Assembly (NCBI GenBank): GCA_937900135.1 | Contig: CALCDJ010000004.1 | Location: 1-44,731 of the forward strand | Source: an uncultured Blautia sp. | GTDB lineage: Bacteria > Bacillota > Clostridia > Lachnospirales > Lachnospiraceae | Length of the DNA stretch: 44,731 nucleotides | Direction of reading: 5' to 3' | Shown here: one piece after another, positions 33,772-41,866 of the stretch | Numbering within the stretch: the stretch's first letter is position 1 | Layout: every line of letters begins with the position of its first letter | Translations under genes and position numbers: made by a program | The notes under the pieces: model-generated | Told to the model about the DNA's origin: nothing | Seen by the model: only the letters and a program-made list of their open reading frames with translations | Databases searched by the model: none

Positions 33772-34704
33772 ATGAAAGGTGTACAGTTGACAAAAATGAT
33801 GCAGGAACTGGAACTCCATAACCTGACACCTGAGATTGACCTGACAAATTATCGTGTTATGACGGCGGAGATCAACCGTCCTGCGCTTCAGTTGGCCGGT
33901 TATCTGGAGCACTTTGCCAATGAGCGTGTGCAGATCATCGGATATGTGGAATATACGTATTTGATGCAGATGACAGATGAGGAGCGTTTGTTCCGCTATG
34001 AACGTTTTATTTCCAGCAAGATTCCCTGCGTAATCTTCAGTACCATGACCAAGCCTTCTCAGGATATGATTGATCTTGCTCTGAAGTATCAGGTTCCCAC
34101 ATTTGTGACAGAGAGAACTACTTCCAGCTTTATGGCAGAATTGATCCGTTGGCTGGGCGTACAGCTTGCACCCTGTATTTCCATTCATGGGGTGCTGGTG
34201 GATGTTTACGGTGAAGGCGTACTTATTACAGGAGAGAGTGGAATTGGTAAGAGTGAAGCAGCGTTGGAGCTGATCAAACGTGGACACCGTCTTGTAAGCG
34301 ATGACGTGGTAGAACTCCGTAAGGTGAGTGATGTTACTTTGGTAGGTTCTGCGCCGGATATTACCAGACACTTCATTGAACTTCGCGGCATTGGAATCAT
34401 TGATGTAAAGACTCTGTTTGGTGTGGAAAGTGTAAAGGATACCCAGTCAGTGGACCTGGTGATCAAACTGGAGGAATGGGACCGGGATAAAGAATATGAC
34501 CGTCTTGGTCTTCATGAGGAGTATACAGAATATCTGGGCAATAAGATTGTATGTCATTCTCTTCCCATTCGTCCGGGACGAAACCTGGCGATCATTGTAG
34601 AATCTGCGGCTGTCAACCACAGACAGAAGAAGATGGGATATAATGCGGCAGAAGAGCTGTATAAGCGTGTACAGGCAAATATCGCCCGTAAGAGAGACAG
34701 CTGA
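33772..34704 (+). CDS. hprK: HPr kinase/phosphorylase
   Basis: 310 residues. The N-terminal ~130 residues are the HprK N domain; the C-terminal kinase has a P-loop GESGIGKS (154-161) and the family signature IELRGIGIIDV with LFG after it. It phosphorylates and dephosphorylates Ser46 of HPr to set CcpA-dependent catabolite repression. AAAGGAGAG precedes the ATG; an ATG 4 bases earlier is out of frame. A ROK glucokinase follows 40 bases later on the same strand, a common Lachnospiraceae pairing. Confidence 0.96.
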   Translation: MKGVQLTKMMQELELHNLTPEIDLTNYRVMTAEINRPALQLAGYLEHFANERVQIIGYVEYTYLMQMTDEERLFRYERFISSKIPCVIFSTMTKPSQDMIDLALKYQVPTFVTERTTSSFMAELIRWLGVQLAPCISIHGVLVDVYGEGVLITGESGIGKSEAALELIKRGHRLVSDDVVELRKVSDVTLVGSAPDITRHFIELRGIGIIDVKTLFGVESVKDTQSVDLVIKLEEWDRDKEYDRLGLHEEYTEYLGNKIVCHSLPIRPGRNLAIIVESAAVNHRQKKMGYNAAEELYKRVQANIARKRDS

Positions 34705-34744
34705 TCTGCAGAAATATCAAAAAAACAGAAAGGATGAAAGTGAA

Positions 34745-35680
34745 ATGGGTTTATATTGTTTTGGAATTGATGTGGGGGGAACCAGCGTAAAATGCGGCCT
34801 TTTCCAGACAGATGGAGTTCTGGTGGAAAAATGGGAAATTCCCACCAGAACAGAGAATCAGGGAGAACAGATTCTTCCGGATATCGCAGAGAGCATTTTA
34901 AATAAAATAAAAGAAAAAAACCTGAAAAAGGAAGAAGTAGAAGGTGTGGGAATCGGTATTCCCGGACCAGTCAATGAAAAAGGTGAGGTTGCCTGCGCAG
35001 TGAATCTTTACTGGGGATTCAAGGCAGTGGCCAAAGAACTGGGAGAACTTACGGGACTTTCAGCTAAGGCTGGAAACGATGCCAATGTAGCAGCTCTTGG
35101 GGAAGCATGGAAGGGTGCGGCTGCCGGAGCGAGAAATGTAATTCTGATCACTCTTGGAACTGGTGTAGGAGGCGGAATTATTGTCAATGGTCAGATTGTT
35201 TCCGGCTTCCATGGAGCAGGCGGAGAGGTTGGACATGCCAATATCAATCACGAAGAAACAGAAGCCTGCAACTGTGGAAATCGTGGATGCCTGGAACAGT
35301 ATACTTCTGCAACAGGAATCGTTCGCGTGGCGAAGAAAATGCTGGCTGCAACAGATGAGGCAAGTACATTAAGAGATGCAGATCCTCTGACAGCCAAGGA
35401 TGTTTTGGATGCCATGAAGGCAGGAGATGCCCTTGCAGTGAAAATTATGGATGAAGTGGGAGAACAGCTTGGGGGAGCTCTTGCTGTCTTTGCAGCAGTG
35501 GTTGACCCGGAAGCGATTGTAATCGGCGGTGGAGTATCCAAGGCCGGACAGCCGTTGCTCGACTGCATTGAGAAGCATTATAAGAAGTATGCATTTTCCT
35601 TATGCAAAGATACTCCGATCACCATTGCCACCCTTGGAAATGATGCGGGAATTTACGGAGCTGCGAAGATGGTGCTGTAA
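34745..35680 (+). CDS. glcK: ROK-family glucokinase
   Basis: The start is placed at 34745 (GAAAGGATG upstream), giving 311 residues; the longer in-frame reading from 34643 overlaps hprK. ATP loop GIDVGGTSVK, catalytic GNDANVAALGE, GTGVGGGII, and the ROK zinc motif CNCGNRGCLEQ. It makes glucose-6-P from cytoplasmic glucose. Probably co-transcribed with hprK. Ends at a strong bidirectional terminator shared with the convergent PBP gene. Confidence 0.93.
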   Translation: MGLYCFGIDVGGTSVKCGLFQTDGVLVEKWEIPTRTENQGEQILPDIAESILNKIKEKNLKKEEVEGVGIGIPGPVNEKGEVACAVNLYWGFKAVAKELGELTGLSAKAGNDANVAALGEAWKGAAAGARNVILITLGTGVGGGIIVNGQIVSGFHGAGGEVGHANINHEETEACNCGNRGCLEQYTSATGIVRVAKKMLAATDEASTLRDADPLTAKDVLDAMKAGDALAVKIMDEVGEQLGGALAVFAAVVDPEAIVIGGGVSKAGQPLLDCIEKHYKKYAFSLCKDTPITIATLGNDAGIYGAAKMVL

Positions 35681-35734
35681 GAAGACCGTAAGGAAAACGT
35701 CTGCCCAGGTAAATGGCAGCAGGCAGAATCATAA

Positions 35735-35787
35735 AAAAATGCCAGAGCGCATGATTGAAAAATCGTGCGCTCTGGCTTTTTTATTTT
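35735..35787. terminator. Bidirectional terminator between glcK and the PBP gene
   Basis: GCCAGAGCGCATGATT (35741-35756) pairs with AATCGTGCGCTCTGGC (35761-35776), one G-T pair, flanked by A7 on the left and T6 on the right. Confidence 0.9.
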
Positions 35788-35813
35788 TGTTTCAGAGGTT
35801 GTGAAAGGCGTTT

Positions 35814-38429
35814 TTAATACTCTCCGTATTCTTCCTCCCACATACCGTTGTCACCGCCATCTCCGTTATCATCTGGATAGCCGCCGTCGCCGTCGCCGTC
35901 GCCGCCGCCATCCCCGCTATCGTCCGGATAGCCGTCTCCATCGCTGTCTCCGTTGTCTGGATAATCGCCGGAGCCATCTCCATTGGGATCAGGTGTAACC
36001 GTTGGATAAATGGTGATCTGAGGAGTTGGAGTTAATTCTGGATTTTCCTCATAGGTTTCTTCTTCCACTTCATAGAAATGCTGGTCACAATAATCTGTTG
36101 GAAGATCGCCAATATCAAAGTATTCGGTAATTACCGGACATCCGGCTCTTGGAAGGAGACCGGTATCGGCACAAATGCTGGTCATTTCCACACTGGAAGG
36201 AGTATCAAATTCTTTGTATTCCATACCCTCATGAATGCGGGACATAACCTTTCTCCAAAGATTTTTGTGATAATTTCTTGCATAATCCGGAAGTTTCTCG
36301 TTGTTATCAAAGCCAGACCATACGGCGCAGGTGTAATAGGGAGTGTATCCCACAAACCACAGGTCGTTATAACCCTCTGTGGTACCTGTCTTACCGGCTA
36401 CTGGCATGTTGTCCAGCTGGCAGGCGGTGCCGGTACCCTGTGTAACTACATCTTCCATGGCGTTTGTCAGAAGGAAGGCTGTGCTTTCCTTGATGACAGA
36501 ACGGCTGACAGAAGGATTCTCAATGAGAACATTGCCGTCATGATCCAGGATCTTGGTATAATAAATTGGTTTGATATAATTGCCGTTATTGGCAATGGCT
36601 GCATAGGAAGCGCAAAGCTCCACGTTGGTGACACCATTGGTAATACCTCCAAGGGCTGTGGAAAGGTTGGCATCGCTCCATACGTTTCCGTTGGCATCTG
36701 TATCTGCTTCCGTACCGTGAGCCAGAGTGGTAAATCCGAAGTTGTCCAGATATTTCAGACCAAGGTCCGGAGTCACATCTTCCAGACATTTCACTGCAAC
36801 AACGTTGACAGAATTCTGGATGGCTCTTCGGATAGTTGTGGTTCCGCCATAACTGCGGTTGGCATTGTTGACCGGGGAACCGTCCGGATAATTATAAGGC
36901 TCATCCTCATAAGTGGTGGCCAGTGTCATTCCCAGTTCGTTCAATGCAGGCGCATAGGTGGAAACAATCTTAAAGGTAGAACCAGGCTGACGGGTGGTGT
37001 CAGTGGCACGATTCAGTGTCAGACTGGCTGTTTTTTCTCCGCGGCCTCCGATCAGGGCTTTTACATAACCGGTATGCTGATCAATGACGCTCATGGAAGA
37101 CTGGGGCTGTGGAGAAAAGCTTACACGCTCAGCAACCACTTTGCTTCCATTCGCAAGGATATCTGCCTTGTAGCGGTCCACATAAGTCTGTCCTTCTTCA
37201 GGAGAATCAAATAAAAGATCAAAGGATGGATCTTCATTTTTGAAATAAAGATTCATCATTTCCTTGCTGTAGTTGACTTCATTGCCATCAGGGTCAGTGA
37301 CAGTCAAAGCATAATCCAGGGCATATTGTACAATCTCCGGATAGTTTTCCGGATTGGCATATTCTTCATCCAGAATGGACTGAATGTGCGGATCCATAGT
37401 GGTATAGATCTTAATTCCGCCGCTGTAAATAATATTCTGCGCCTGGGTTCTGGTATATCCCTTAATATTCATAAGATCTCTGGTTACCTGGTCAATGAGT
37501 TCGTCCTCAAAGTAGGTGTAGATCTTGTCCTTGGTCTGAGAGGTAGCGTCCTGTGCTGCCTGGATACGGGAATAAACATCATCGTTCAAGGCGGCGTCGA
37601 ATTGCTCCTGAGTGATATAATTCTGATCCAGCATATGCTGCAGGACATCCTTACGTCTCTTGGCATTGTCCTTGGGATTCTGAATGGGGTCAAAACGGCT
37701 GGGGTTCTGTGTGATACCTGCCAGTGTGGCACACTCGGAAAGATTCAGATCCCATACGTCCTTATTAAAATACTGGCGGGCAGCAGCCTGTACTCCATAG
37801 GCGCCGGCGCCAAGGTTGATGGTGTTCAGATAATTTTCCAGGATCACCTGTTTGTTGTTGATTTTTTCTTCTACCTGGATGGCCAGGTACTGTTCCTGGA
37901 ATTTACGTGTGAATTTTTCCAGAAGGGTGGATTCCTTGGTCCAGTCTGTGAACACATTATTTTTCAGAAGCTGCTGCGTAATGGTACTGGCACCTTCGGA
38001 AATTCCGCCGGAACTGATATTCTGCATCAAAGCTCGAAGAATACCTCTCACGTCGATTCCGTTATGCTCATAGAATCGCTCATCCTCAATTGCTACCACT
38101 GCATGCTGCAGATCTTCCGGAATCTTGTCAATGGAAACCGGGAGACGGTTGGCGCTTGGCGCAGCCAGTTTTCGGATCTGATTTCCCTGGTCGTCGTAGA
38201 GGAAGGAAGCGTAGCCAAGAGGCATAATGTCAATATCCTCCACATCCGGTGCATTATCAATGACCCCTTTCACAGAGCCGATACCAAGGCAAAGCCCCAT
38301 GACACACAAGGTGATCAGGGATATGAACAGAACTCTGATAAACGAGACATGTGCCCTTTTTCCCATCATGGATGAACGGGAAATCAGGGCATTTCGTTTC
38401 TTTGAGGTCGATTTTTTACCGTAATTCAT
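35814..38429 (-). CDS. Class A penicillin-binding protein (PBP1A type) with Asp/Gly-rich C-terminal tail
   Basis: 871 residues: short basic cytoplasmic N-terminus, one TM (~30-52), GT51 transglycosylase (~75-250; EDERFYEHNG with Glu115, GASTITQQLLKN, GAGAYGVQAA) and transpeptidase (~440-700) with SxxK STFK (484-487), SVN (540-542) and KTG (680-682). It polymerises and cross-links peptidoglycan outside the membrane. After a Cys-containing segment (~753-781) comes a Thr/Pro linker and an Asp/Gly/Asn/Pro-rich tail (~815-865) including DSDGDGYPDD, like calcium-binding DxDxDG loops. It interrupts the run of plus-strand genes after hprK-glcK. Confidence 0.93.
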   Translation of the reverse strand: MNYGKKSTSKKRNALISRSSMMGKRAHVSFIRVLFISLITLCVMGLCLGIGSVKGVIDNAPDVEDIDIMPLGYASFLYDDQGNQIRKLAAPSANRLPVSIDKIPEDLQHAVVAIEDERFYEHNGIDVRGILRALMQNISSGGISEGASTITQQLLKNNVFTDWTKESTLLEKFTRKFQEQYLAIQVEEKINNKQVILENYLNTINLGAGAYGVQAAARQYFNKDVWDLNLSECATLAGITQNPSRFDPIQNPKDNAKRRKDVLQHMLDQNYITQEQFDAALNDDVYSRIQAAQDATSQTKDKIYTYFEDELIDQVTRDLMNIKGYTRTQAQNIIYSGGIKIYTTMDPHIQSILDEEYANPENYPEIVQYALDYALTVTDPDGNEVNYSKEMMNLYFKNEDPSFDLLFDSPEEGQTYVDRYKADILANGSKVVAERVSFSPQPQSSMSVIDQHTGYVKALIGGRGEKTASLTLNRATDTTRQPGSTFKIVSTYAPALNELGMTLATTYEDEPYNYPDGSPVNNANRSYGGTTTIRRAIQNSVNVVAVKCLEDVTPDLGLKYLDNFGFTTLAHGTEADTDANGNVWSDANLSTALGGITNGVTNVELCASYAAIANNGNYIKPIYYTKILDHDGNVLIENPSVSRSVIKESTAFLLTNAMEDVVTQGTGTACQLDNMPVAGKTGTTEGYNDLWFVGYTPYYTCAVWSGFDNNEKLPDYARNYHKNLWRKVMSRIHEGMEYKEFDTPSSVEMTSICADTGLLPRAGCPVITEYFDIGDLPTDYCDQHFYEVEEETYEENPELTPTPQITIYPTVTPDPNGDGSGDYPDNGDSDGDGYPDDSGDGGGDGDGDGGYPDDNGDGGDNGMWEEEYGEY
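35850..35990. repeat. Low-complexity CCGTCGCCG-type repeat encoding the PBP tail
   Basis: Short degenerate units of GCCGTCGCC/CCGCCATC and TCCGGATAGCC type repeat through this stretch (plus-strand view), with higher GC than the surroundings. They encode the GDGDGD and YPDD segments at the PBP C-terminus, so length variation between strains is likely. Confidence 0.7.
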
Positions 38430-38583
38430 GATATTCCTCCTTTATAATCCGTTCTATTATATCAAATAAGGATAAGTAAATAAAGTGAAAAATAAAAACT
38501 TCATACTTTCTTTAGAAAGAAATGGCGTTGTTGTGAGCGGTAAGGAAGTCCTTTGGAAGGATTGTGCAGGATCGATGTTATCA

Positions 38584-38613
38584 TTGACAAAAAGCCTTTC
38601 AAAAATGTAGAAT
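38584..38613 (+). promoter_or_regulatory. Promoter of the yigZ-type gene
   Basis: Perfect TTGACA (38584-38589), 18 bases, TAGAAT (38608-38613), 36 bases before the ATG. For the divergent PBP gene, TATAAT reads on the minus strand at 38461-38456 without a convincing -35. Confidence 0.75.
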
Positions 38614-38649
38614 AATAGATATGATTCGAGGAAAATCTGGAGGAGAAGG

Positions 38650-39306
38650 ATGTTAGAGCAGTATAAGACTATTTTTGAAGGCGGACAGGGGGAAATCGTG
38701 GAAAAAAAATCCAGATTTATCGCTACAGTCCGACTGGTGGAAACAGAAGAAGAGGCGTTGGCTTTTATTGAAGAAATGAAAAAGAAATACTGGGACGCCA
38801 CCCATAATTGTTTTGTCTATTCTGTGGGGGCGAATCGGGAGTTTACCAGATGCAGCGACGATGGAGAGCCCTCTGGAACCGCAGGCCGTCCCATGCTGGA
38901 TGTGATTCTGGGAGAGGATATTTATAATGTGGCAGTGGTGGTGACCAGATATTTTGGAGGAACCCTTCTTGGAACCGGCGGTCTGGTGCGGGCTTATTCC
39001 AAAGCTGTACAGGAAGGCCTGAAAGAAAGCCGCATCATCGAAAAAAAATACGGCATTTCTCTGGAAGTGACCACAGATTATACTGGAATTGGAAAAATTC
39101 AGTATCTGGCCGGAGAAAATAAGCTTCCGATTCTTGACAGCGAGTATACAGACAGGGTTGTGCTTCATCTGCTGGTACCTTCCGCGGAGGTTTCGCGAAT
39201 AGAAAAAGCGATTACGGAAGGAACAAATGGAAGAGCAAAAATGAGGAAGGACAAGGATCTATATTTTGCCTTGCTGGATGGAGAAATTCATCTGTTTGAC
39301 CATTGA
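38650..39306 (+). CDS. yigZ: YigZ/IMPACT family protein
   Basis: 218 residues, normal length. N-terminal UPF0029/IMPACT domain (KKSRFIATV near 18-26, CSDDGEPSGTAGRPML, FGGTLLGTGGLVRAY) and a C-terminal DUF1949 ferredoxin-like domain (~135-205). Eukaryotic IMPACT affects Gcn2; the bacterial role is not settled, with links to translation or proline-peptide handling in some annotations. GGAGAAGG precedes the ATG. Single-gene unit with its own promoter and terminator. Confidence 0.9.
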   Translation: MLEQYKTIFEGGQGEIVEKKSRFIATVRLVETEEEALAFIEEMKKKYWDATHNCFVYSVGANREFTRCSDDGEPSGTAGRPMLDVILGEDIYNVAVVVTRYFGGTLLGTGGLVRAYSKAVQEGLKESRIIEKKYGISLEVTTDYTGIGKIQYLAGENKLPILDSEYTDRVVLHLLVPSAEVSRIEKAITEGTNGRAKMRKDKDLYFALLDGEIHLFDH

Positions 39307-39320
39307 TTTATGATTATTAG

Positions 39321-39366
39321 AGAAAAACCGGAAAAGAGCTGTCGAAGACTCCTTTCCGGTTTTTCT
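39321..39366. terminator. Bidirectional terminator between yigZ and the cyclophilin gene
   Basis: AGAAAAACCGGAAA (39321-39334) pairs with TTTCCGGTTTTTCT (39353-39366); A and T runs on both sides suit the convergent genes. Confidence 0.85.
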
Positions 39367-39369
39367 GAA

Positions 39370-39888
39370 TTAACATTTTTCTGGTTCTGGATAATCCACA
39401 CCAAAGGTTTCTACAGTCATGGACTGGATTTTTTGTTCGTCTAAAGGACGATCGCTGTAGTCGGTATCTTCTTCTGCGATACGGTTTACCACATCCATAC
39501 CCTCTGTGATCTGACCGAAGGCTGCGTAGCTGCCGTCCAGATGAGGAGAGGTTTTGTGCATAATGAAGAACTGGCTTCCGGCGGAGTTGGGGTTCATGGC
39601 TCTTGCCATGGAAAGAACGCCAGGAGTGTGTTTCAGATCATTGGGGAAATGATTCTGGGAGAATTCGCCCTTAATGCAGTATCCAGGGCCGCCCATGCCG
39701 TTGCCGTTGGGGCATCCGCCCTGGATCATAAAGCCGTTGATAACGCGGTGGAAGATCAGACCGTCATAAAATCCTTTATTGATCAGGCTGATAAAGTTGT
39801 TTACAGTGTTGGGAGCGATTTCCGGATAAAGTTCTGCTTTCATCACATCGCCGTTTTCCATAGTTATGGTTACAATTGGATTTGCCAT
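39370..39888 (-). CDS. Cyclophilin-type peptidyl-prolyl cis-trans isomerase
   Basis: 172 residues from the ATG at 39888 (AAAGGAGA upstream on the minus strand); a longer start at 39909 would place the ribosome site inside the gene. Cyclophilin core: FHRVINGFMIQGG (catalytic Arg), GSQFFIMH and AFGQITEGMDVV. No signal peptide, so cytoplasmic. It accelerates proline isomerisation in folding proteins. It shares a palindromic -10 region with the divergent tsaE gene. Confidence 0.93.
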   Translation of the reverse strand: MANPIVTITMENGDVMKAELYPEIAPNTVNNFISLINKGFYDGLIFHRVINGFMIQGGCPNGNGMGGPGYCIKGEFSQNHFPNDLKHTPGVLSMARAMNPNSAGSQFFIMHKTSPHLDGSYAAFGQITEGMDVVNRIAEEDTDYSDRPLDEQKIQSMTVETFGVDYPEPEKC

Positions 39889-39915
39889 TGTTTTTTGTCT
39901 CCTTTTCAAAAAGTA

Positions 39916-39965
39916 TTGTATTTCCCTGTTCGCTCTATTATAATATGCAAAGAATAATTCTGCAA
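39916..39965. promoter_or_regulatory. Overlapping divergent promoters sharing one -10 palindrome
   Basis: Plus strand (tsaE): TTGTAT (39916-39921), 17 bases, TATAAT (39939-39944). Minus strand (cyclophilin): TTGCAG (39965-39960), 17 bases, TATAAT (39942-39937). The two -10 boxes overlap inside TATTATAATA, so polymerase can use only one side at a time. Confidence 0.65.
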
Positions 39966-39982
39966 GATTTAAGGAGCAACCA

Positions 39983-40420
39983 ATGAAAATAGAGACAAGA
40001 ACTCCCGAGGAAACCTATGCATTGGGAGAAAAAATAGGAGCGGCTGCCAAACCGGGACAGATTTATACCTTAAATGGAGATCTGGGTGTGGGCAAGACGG
40101 TATTTACCCAGGGGGTAGCGGCAGGACTTGGAATAAAAGAGCCGGTAAACAGTCCCACCTTTACCATTATCCAGGTATATGAGGAAGGACGCCTTCCTTT
40201 TTATCATTTTGATGTATACCGGATCGGGGACATTGAAGAAATGGAAGAAATCGGATATGATGATTATTTTTTTGGAGAGGGAATCTGCATCATTGAATGG
40301 GCAAACCTTATTGAAGAGCTTCTTCCGGAAAATATCATCCGGATTACCATTGAGAAGGATCTGGAACAGGGATTTGATTATCGATGTATTACGGTGGAAG
40401 GGCTGGAAAGCCTTTCCTGA
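39983..40420 (+). CDS. tsaE: tRNA t6A biosynthesis ATPase TsaE
   Basis: 145 residues with Walker A NGDLGVGKT (~33-41), NSPTFTI switch region, YHFDVYR, and IIEWANL. It is the ATPase that recycles the TsaB-TsaD complex making threonylcarbamoyl-adenosine at A37 of ANN-decoding tRNAs. AAGGAGC precedes the ATG. First gene of the tsaE-tsaB-rimI unit. Confidence 0.95.
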   Translation: MKIETRTPEETYALGEKIGAAAKPGQIYTLNGDLGVGKTVFTQGVAAGLGIKEPVNSPTFTIIQVYEEGRLPFYHFDVYRIGDIEEMEEIGYDDYFFGEGICIIEWANLIEELLPENIIRITIEKDLEQGFDYRCITVEGLESLS

Positions 40421-40437
40421 ATTTGGAGGGATCACAT

Positions 40438-41151
40438 ATGAAAATTTTAGCGTTGGACAGTTCAGGAATTGTAGCATCTGTGGCCATTGTGGAGGATGAA
40501 AATCTCCTGGCAGAATATACAGTCAACTACAAAAAGACACATTCTCAGACGCTTCTTCCTATGCTGGATACAGTTGCGAAGATGACAGAACTGGATTTGC
40601 ATACCATTGATGGAATTGCGGTGGCAGCGGGCCCAGGTTCCTTTACAGGATTGCGAATTGGCTCTGCAACCGCTAAGGGGCTGGGGCTGGCATTGAAAAA
40701 ACCATTGATTCCGGTACCTACGGTAGCGGCTCTGGCTTATAACCTGTACGATACCAAGGGGCTGATCTGTCCGATTATGGATGCAAGAAGAAATCAGGTT
40801 TATACAGGAATTTACCGCTTTCAGGATCATAAGATGGAGACAGTCCAGGATCAGATGGCGGTGGGAATTACGGAGCTTTTGGAACAGTTAAATGAACTTA
40901 AAGAACCGGTGACTTTTCTGGGAGACGGGGTACCGGTATTTCGTGATGCCATTGCCCGTACTCTGAAGGTTCCATTTTCCTTTGCGCCGGCTCATGTAAA
41001 TAAACAGAGAGCAGGTGCAGTGGCAGCTCTGGGACTTCAATATATGAAAGAAGGAAAAGTACAGACAGCGGTGGAACACGCGCCGGATTATCTTCGCCTT
41101 TCCCAGGCTGAAAGAGAACGGGCAGAACGGGAAGCGGGGAAACAGGCATGA
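40438..41151 (+). CDS. tsaB: tRNA t6A biosynthesis protein TsaB
   Basis: The start is placed at 40438 (GGAGGG about 10 bases upstream), giving 237 residues; the in-frame extension to 40384 lies inside tsaE. ASKHA fold beginning ILALDSSGIVASVAI, then AAGPGSFTGLRIG and ICPIMDARRNQVYTGIY. It is the non-catalytic partner that dimerises with TsaD. Overlaps rimI by 4 bases (ATGA). Confidence 0.95.
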   Translation: MKILALDSSGIVASVAIVEDENLLAEYTVNYKKTHSQTLLPMLDTVAKMTELDLHTIDGIAVAAGPGSFTGLRIGSATAKGLGLALKKPLIPVPTVAALAYNLYDTKGLICPIMDARRNQVYTGIYRFQDHKMETVQDQMAVGITELLEQLNELKEPVTFLGDGVPVFRDAIARTLKVPFSFAPAHVNKQRAGAVAALGLQYMKEGKVQTAVEHAPDYLRLSQAERERAEREAGKQA

Positions 41152-41585
41152 TTTTAAGAGAAATGCTGGTGGGAGATTTAGATCAGGTGATGAAGATTGA
41201 AGAGAGTCTTTTTGCAGTTCCCTGGACCAGAGAAGGCTATTTTACCTTCCTGACCAGGGAGAACTCCATGTTTCTTGTAGTGGAAGAAAAAGGAGAAATT
41301 CTGGGGTATTGTGGTCTTCTTATGGTCCTGGACGAAGGGGATGTAACCAATGTGGCAGTTCGTGGAGATCGACAGCGAGAAGGAATCGGAAACTTTCTGA
41401 TGGAAAGTCTCATCCGACTTTCCCGGGAACAGGGAATCCGTATGATCCATCTGGAAGTACGGGCGGGAAATGAAACCGCCATTCGGCTATATGAGCGGCT
41501 GGGCTTCGTTCGGGACGGTTTGCGTAAGGCTTATTACACCGATCCTGTGGAGGATGCCATTCTTATGACTTATATGGCGGATTAG
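41148..41585 (+). CDS. rimI: Ribosomal protein alanine N-acetyltransferase RimI
   Basis: 145-residue GNAT: VTNVAVRGDRQREGIGNFLM (acetyl-CoA loop), then LEVRAGNETAIRLYERLGF and the aromatic tail RKAYYTDPVEDAILMT. It acetylates the N-terminal alanine of ribosomal protein S18 in E. coli; in Firmicutes rimI is usually fused or adjacent to tsaB/tsaD as here. Coupled to tsaB by an ATGA overlap. Confidence 0.93.
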   Translation: MILREMLVGDLDQVMKIEESLFAVPWTREGYFTFLTRENSMFLVVEEKGEILGYCGLLMVLDEGDVTNVAVRGDRQREGIGNFLMESLIRLSREQGIRMIHLEVRAGNETAIRLYERLGFVRDGLRKAYYTDPVEDAILMTYMAD

Positions 41586-41866
41586 GATTATACAGCCAGC
41601 GCAGAAATGTATTCCTGCGGCGTCAGTGATAAGGAAATATGGGAAAAACAGGAGGCTTGGCATCCTCTGGGAATTTTACCGGGAGCATGAAAGAAAATAA
41701 GGATTTCATGGCTCCCTTTTTTGATGGGAAAGTCTGCAAAGACTTTGGCAGTTCCCTGCATAGTAACCGGGGGGAATCTTTGGATTGGTGCTTGTTTTGC
41801 AGAAGTAATTGTGATAAACTTTGCCAAAGAACGATGAAAAAAAGCTAGATCAATAAAGAGGTAATT
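41586..41866 (+). other. Hairpin-rich intergenic region between rimI and rnz
   Basis: 281 bases with several short stems in a row: CGCAG/CTGCG (41600-41619), CAGGAGG/CCTCTG (41649-41669), the terminator stem (41681-41716), AAAGTC/GACTTT (41729-41746) and GCAG/CTGC (41748-41759). A 79-residue minus-strand reading frame (41588-41827) and a 69-residue plus frame (41639-41848) are open, but neither has a ribosome site or a family I recognise. It could be a small structured RNA, a repeat element or the decayed end of a lost gene. Confidence 0.4.
41681..41722 (+). terminator. Terminator-like hairpin after rimI
   Basis: GGGAGCATGAAA (41681-41692) pairs with TTTCATGGCTCCC (41704-41716) with one bulged base, then TTTTTT (41717-41722). 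It lies 95 bases after the rimI stop, farther than usual, and 145 bases before rnz. Confidence 0.75.

Noticed and set aside
36078..38375. Two long plus-strand open frames (378 and 349 codons) opposite the PBP gene
   Set aside because: They mirror the minus-strand PBP, which has full GT51 and transpeptidase motifs. The plus frames lack ribosome sites and any family pattern.
41588..41827. 79-codon minus-strand frame between rimI and rnz
   Set aside because: No ribosome site, no recognised family, and hairpins explain the sequence as well; kept only as part of the structured-region finding.
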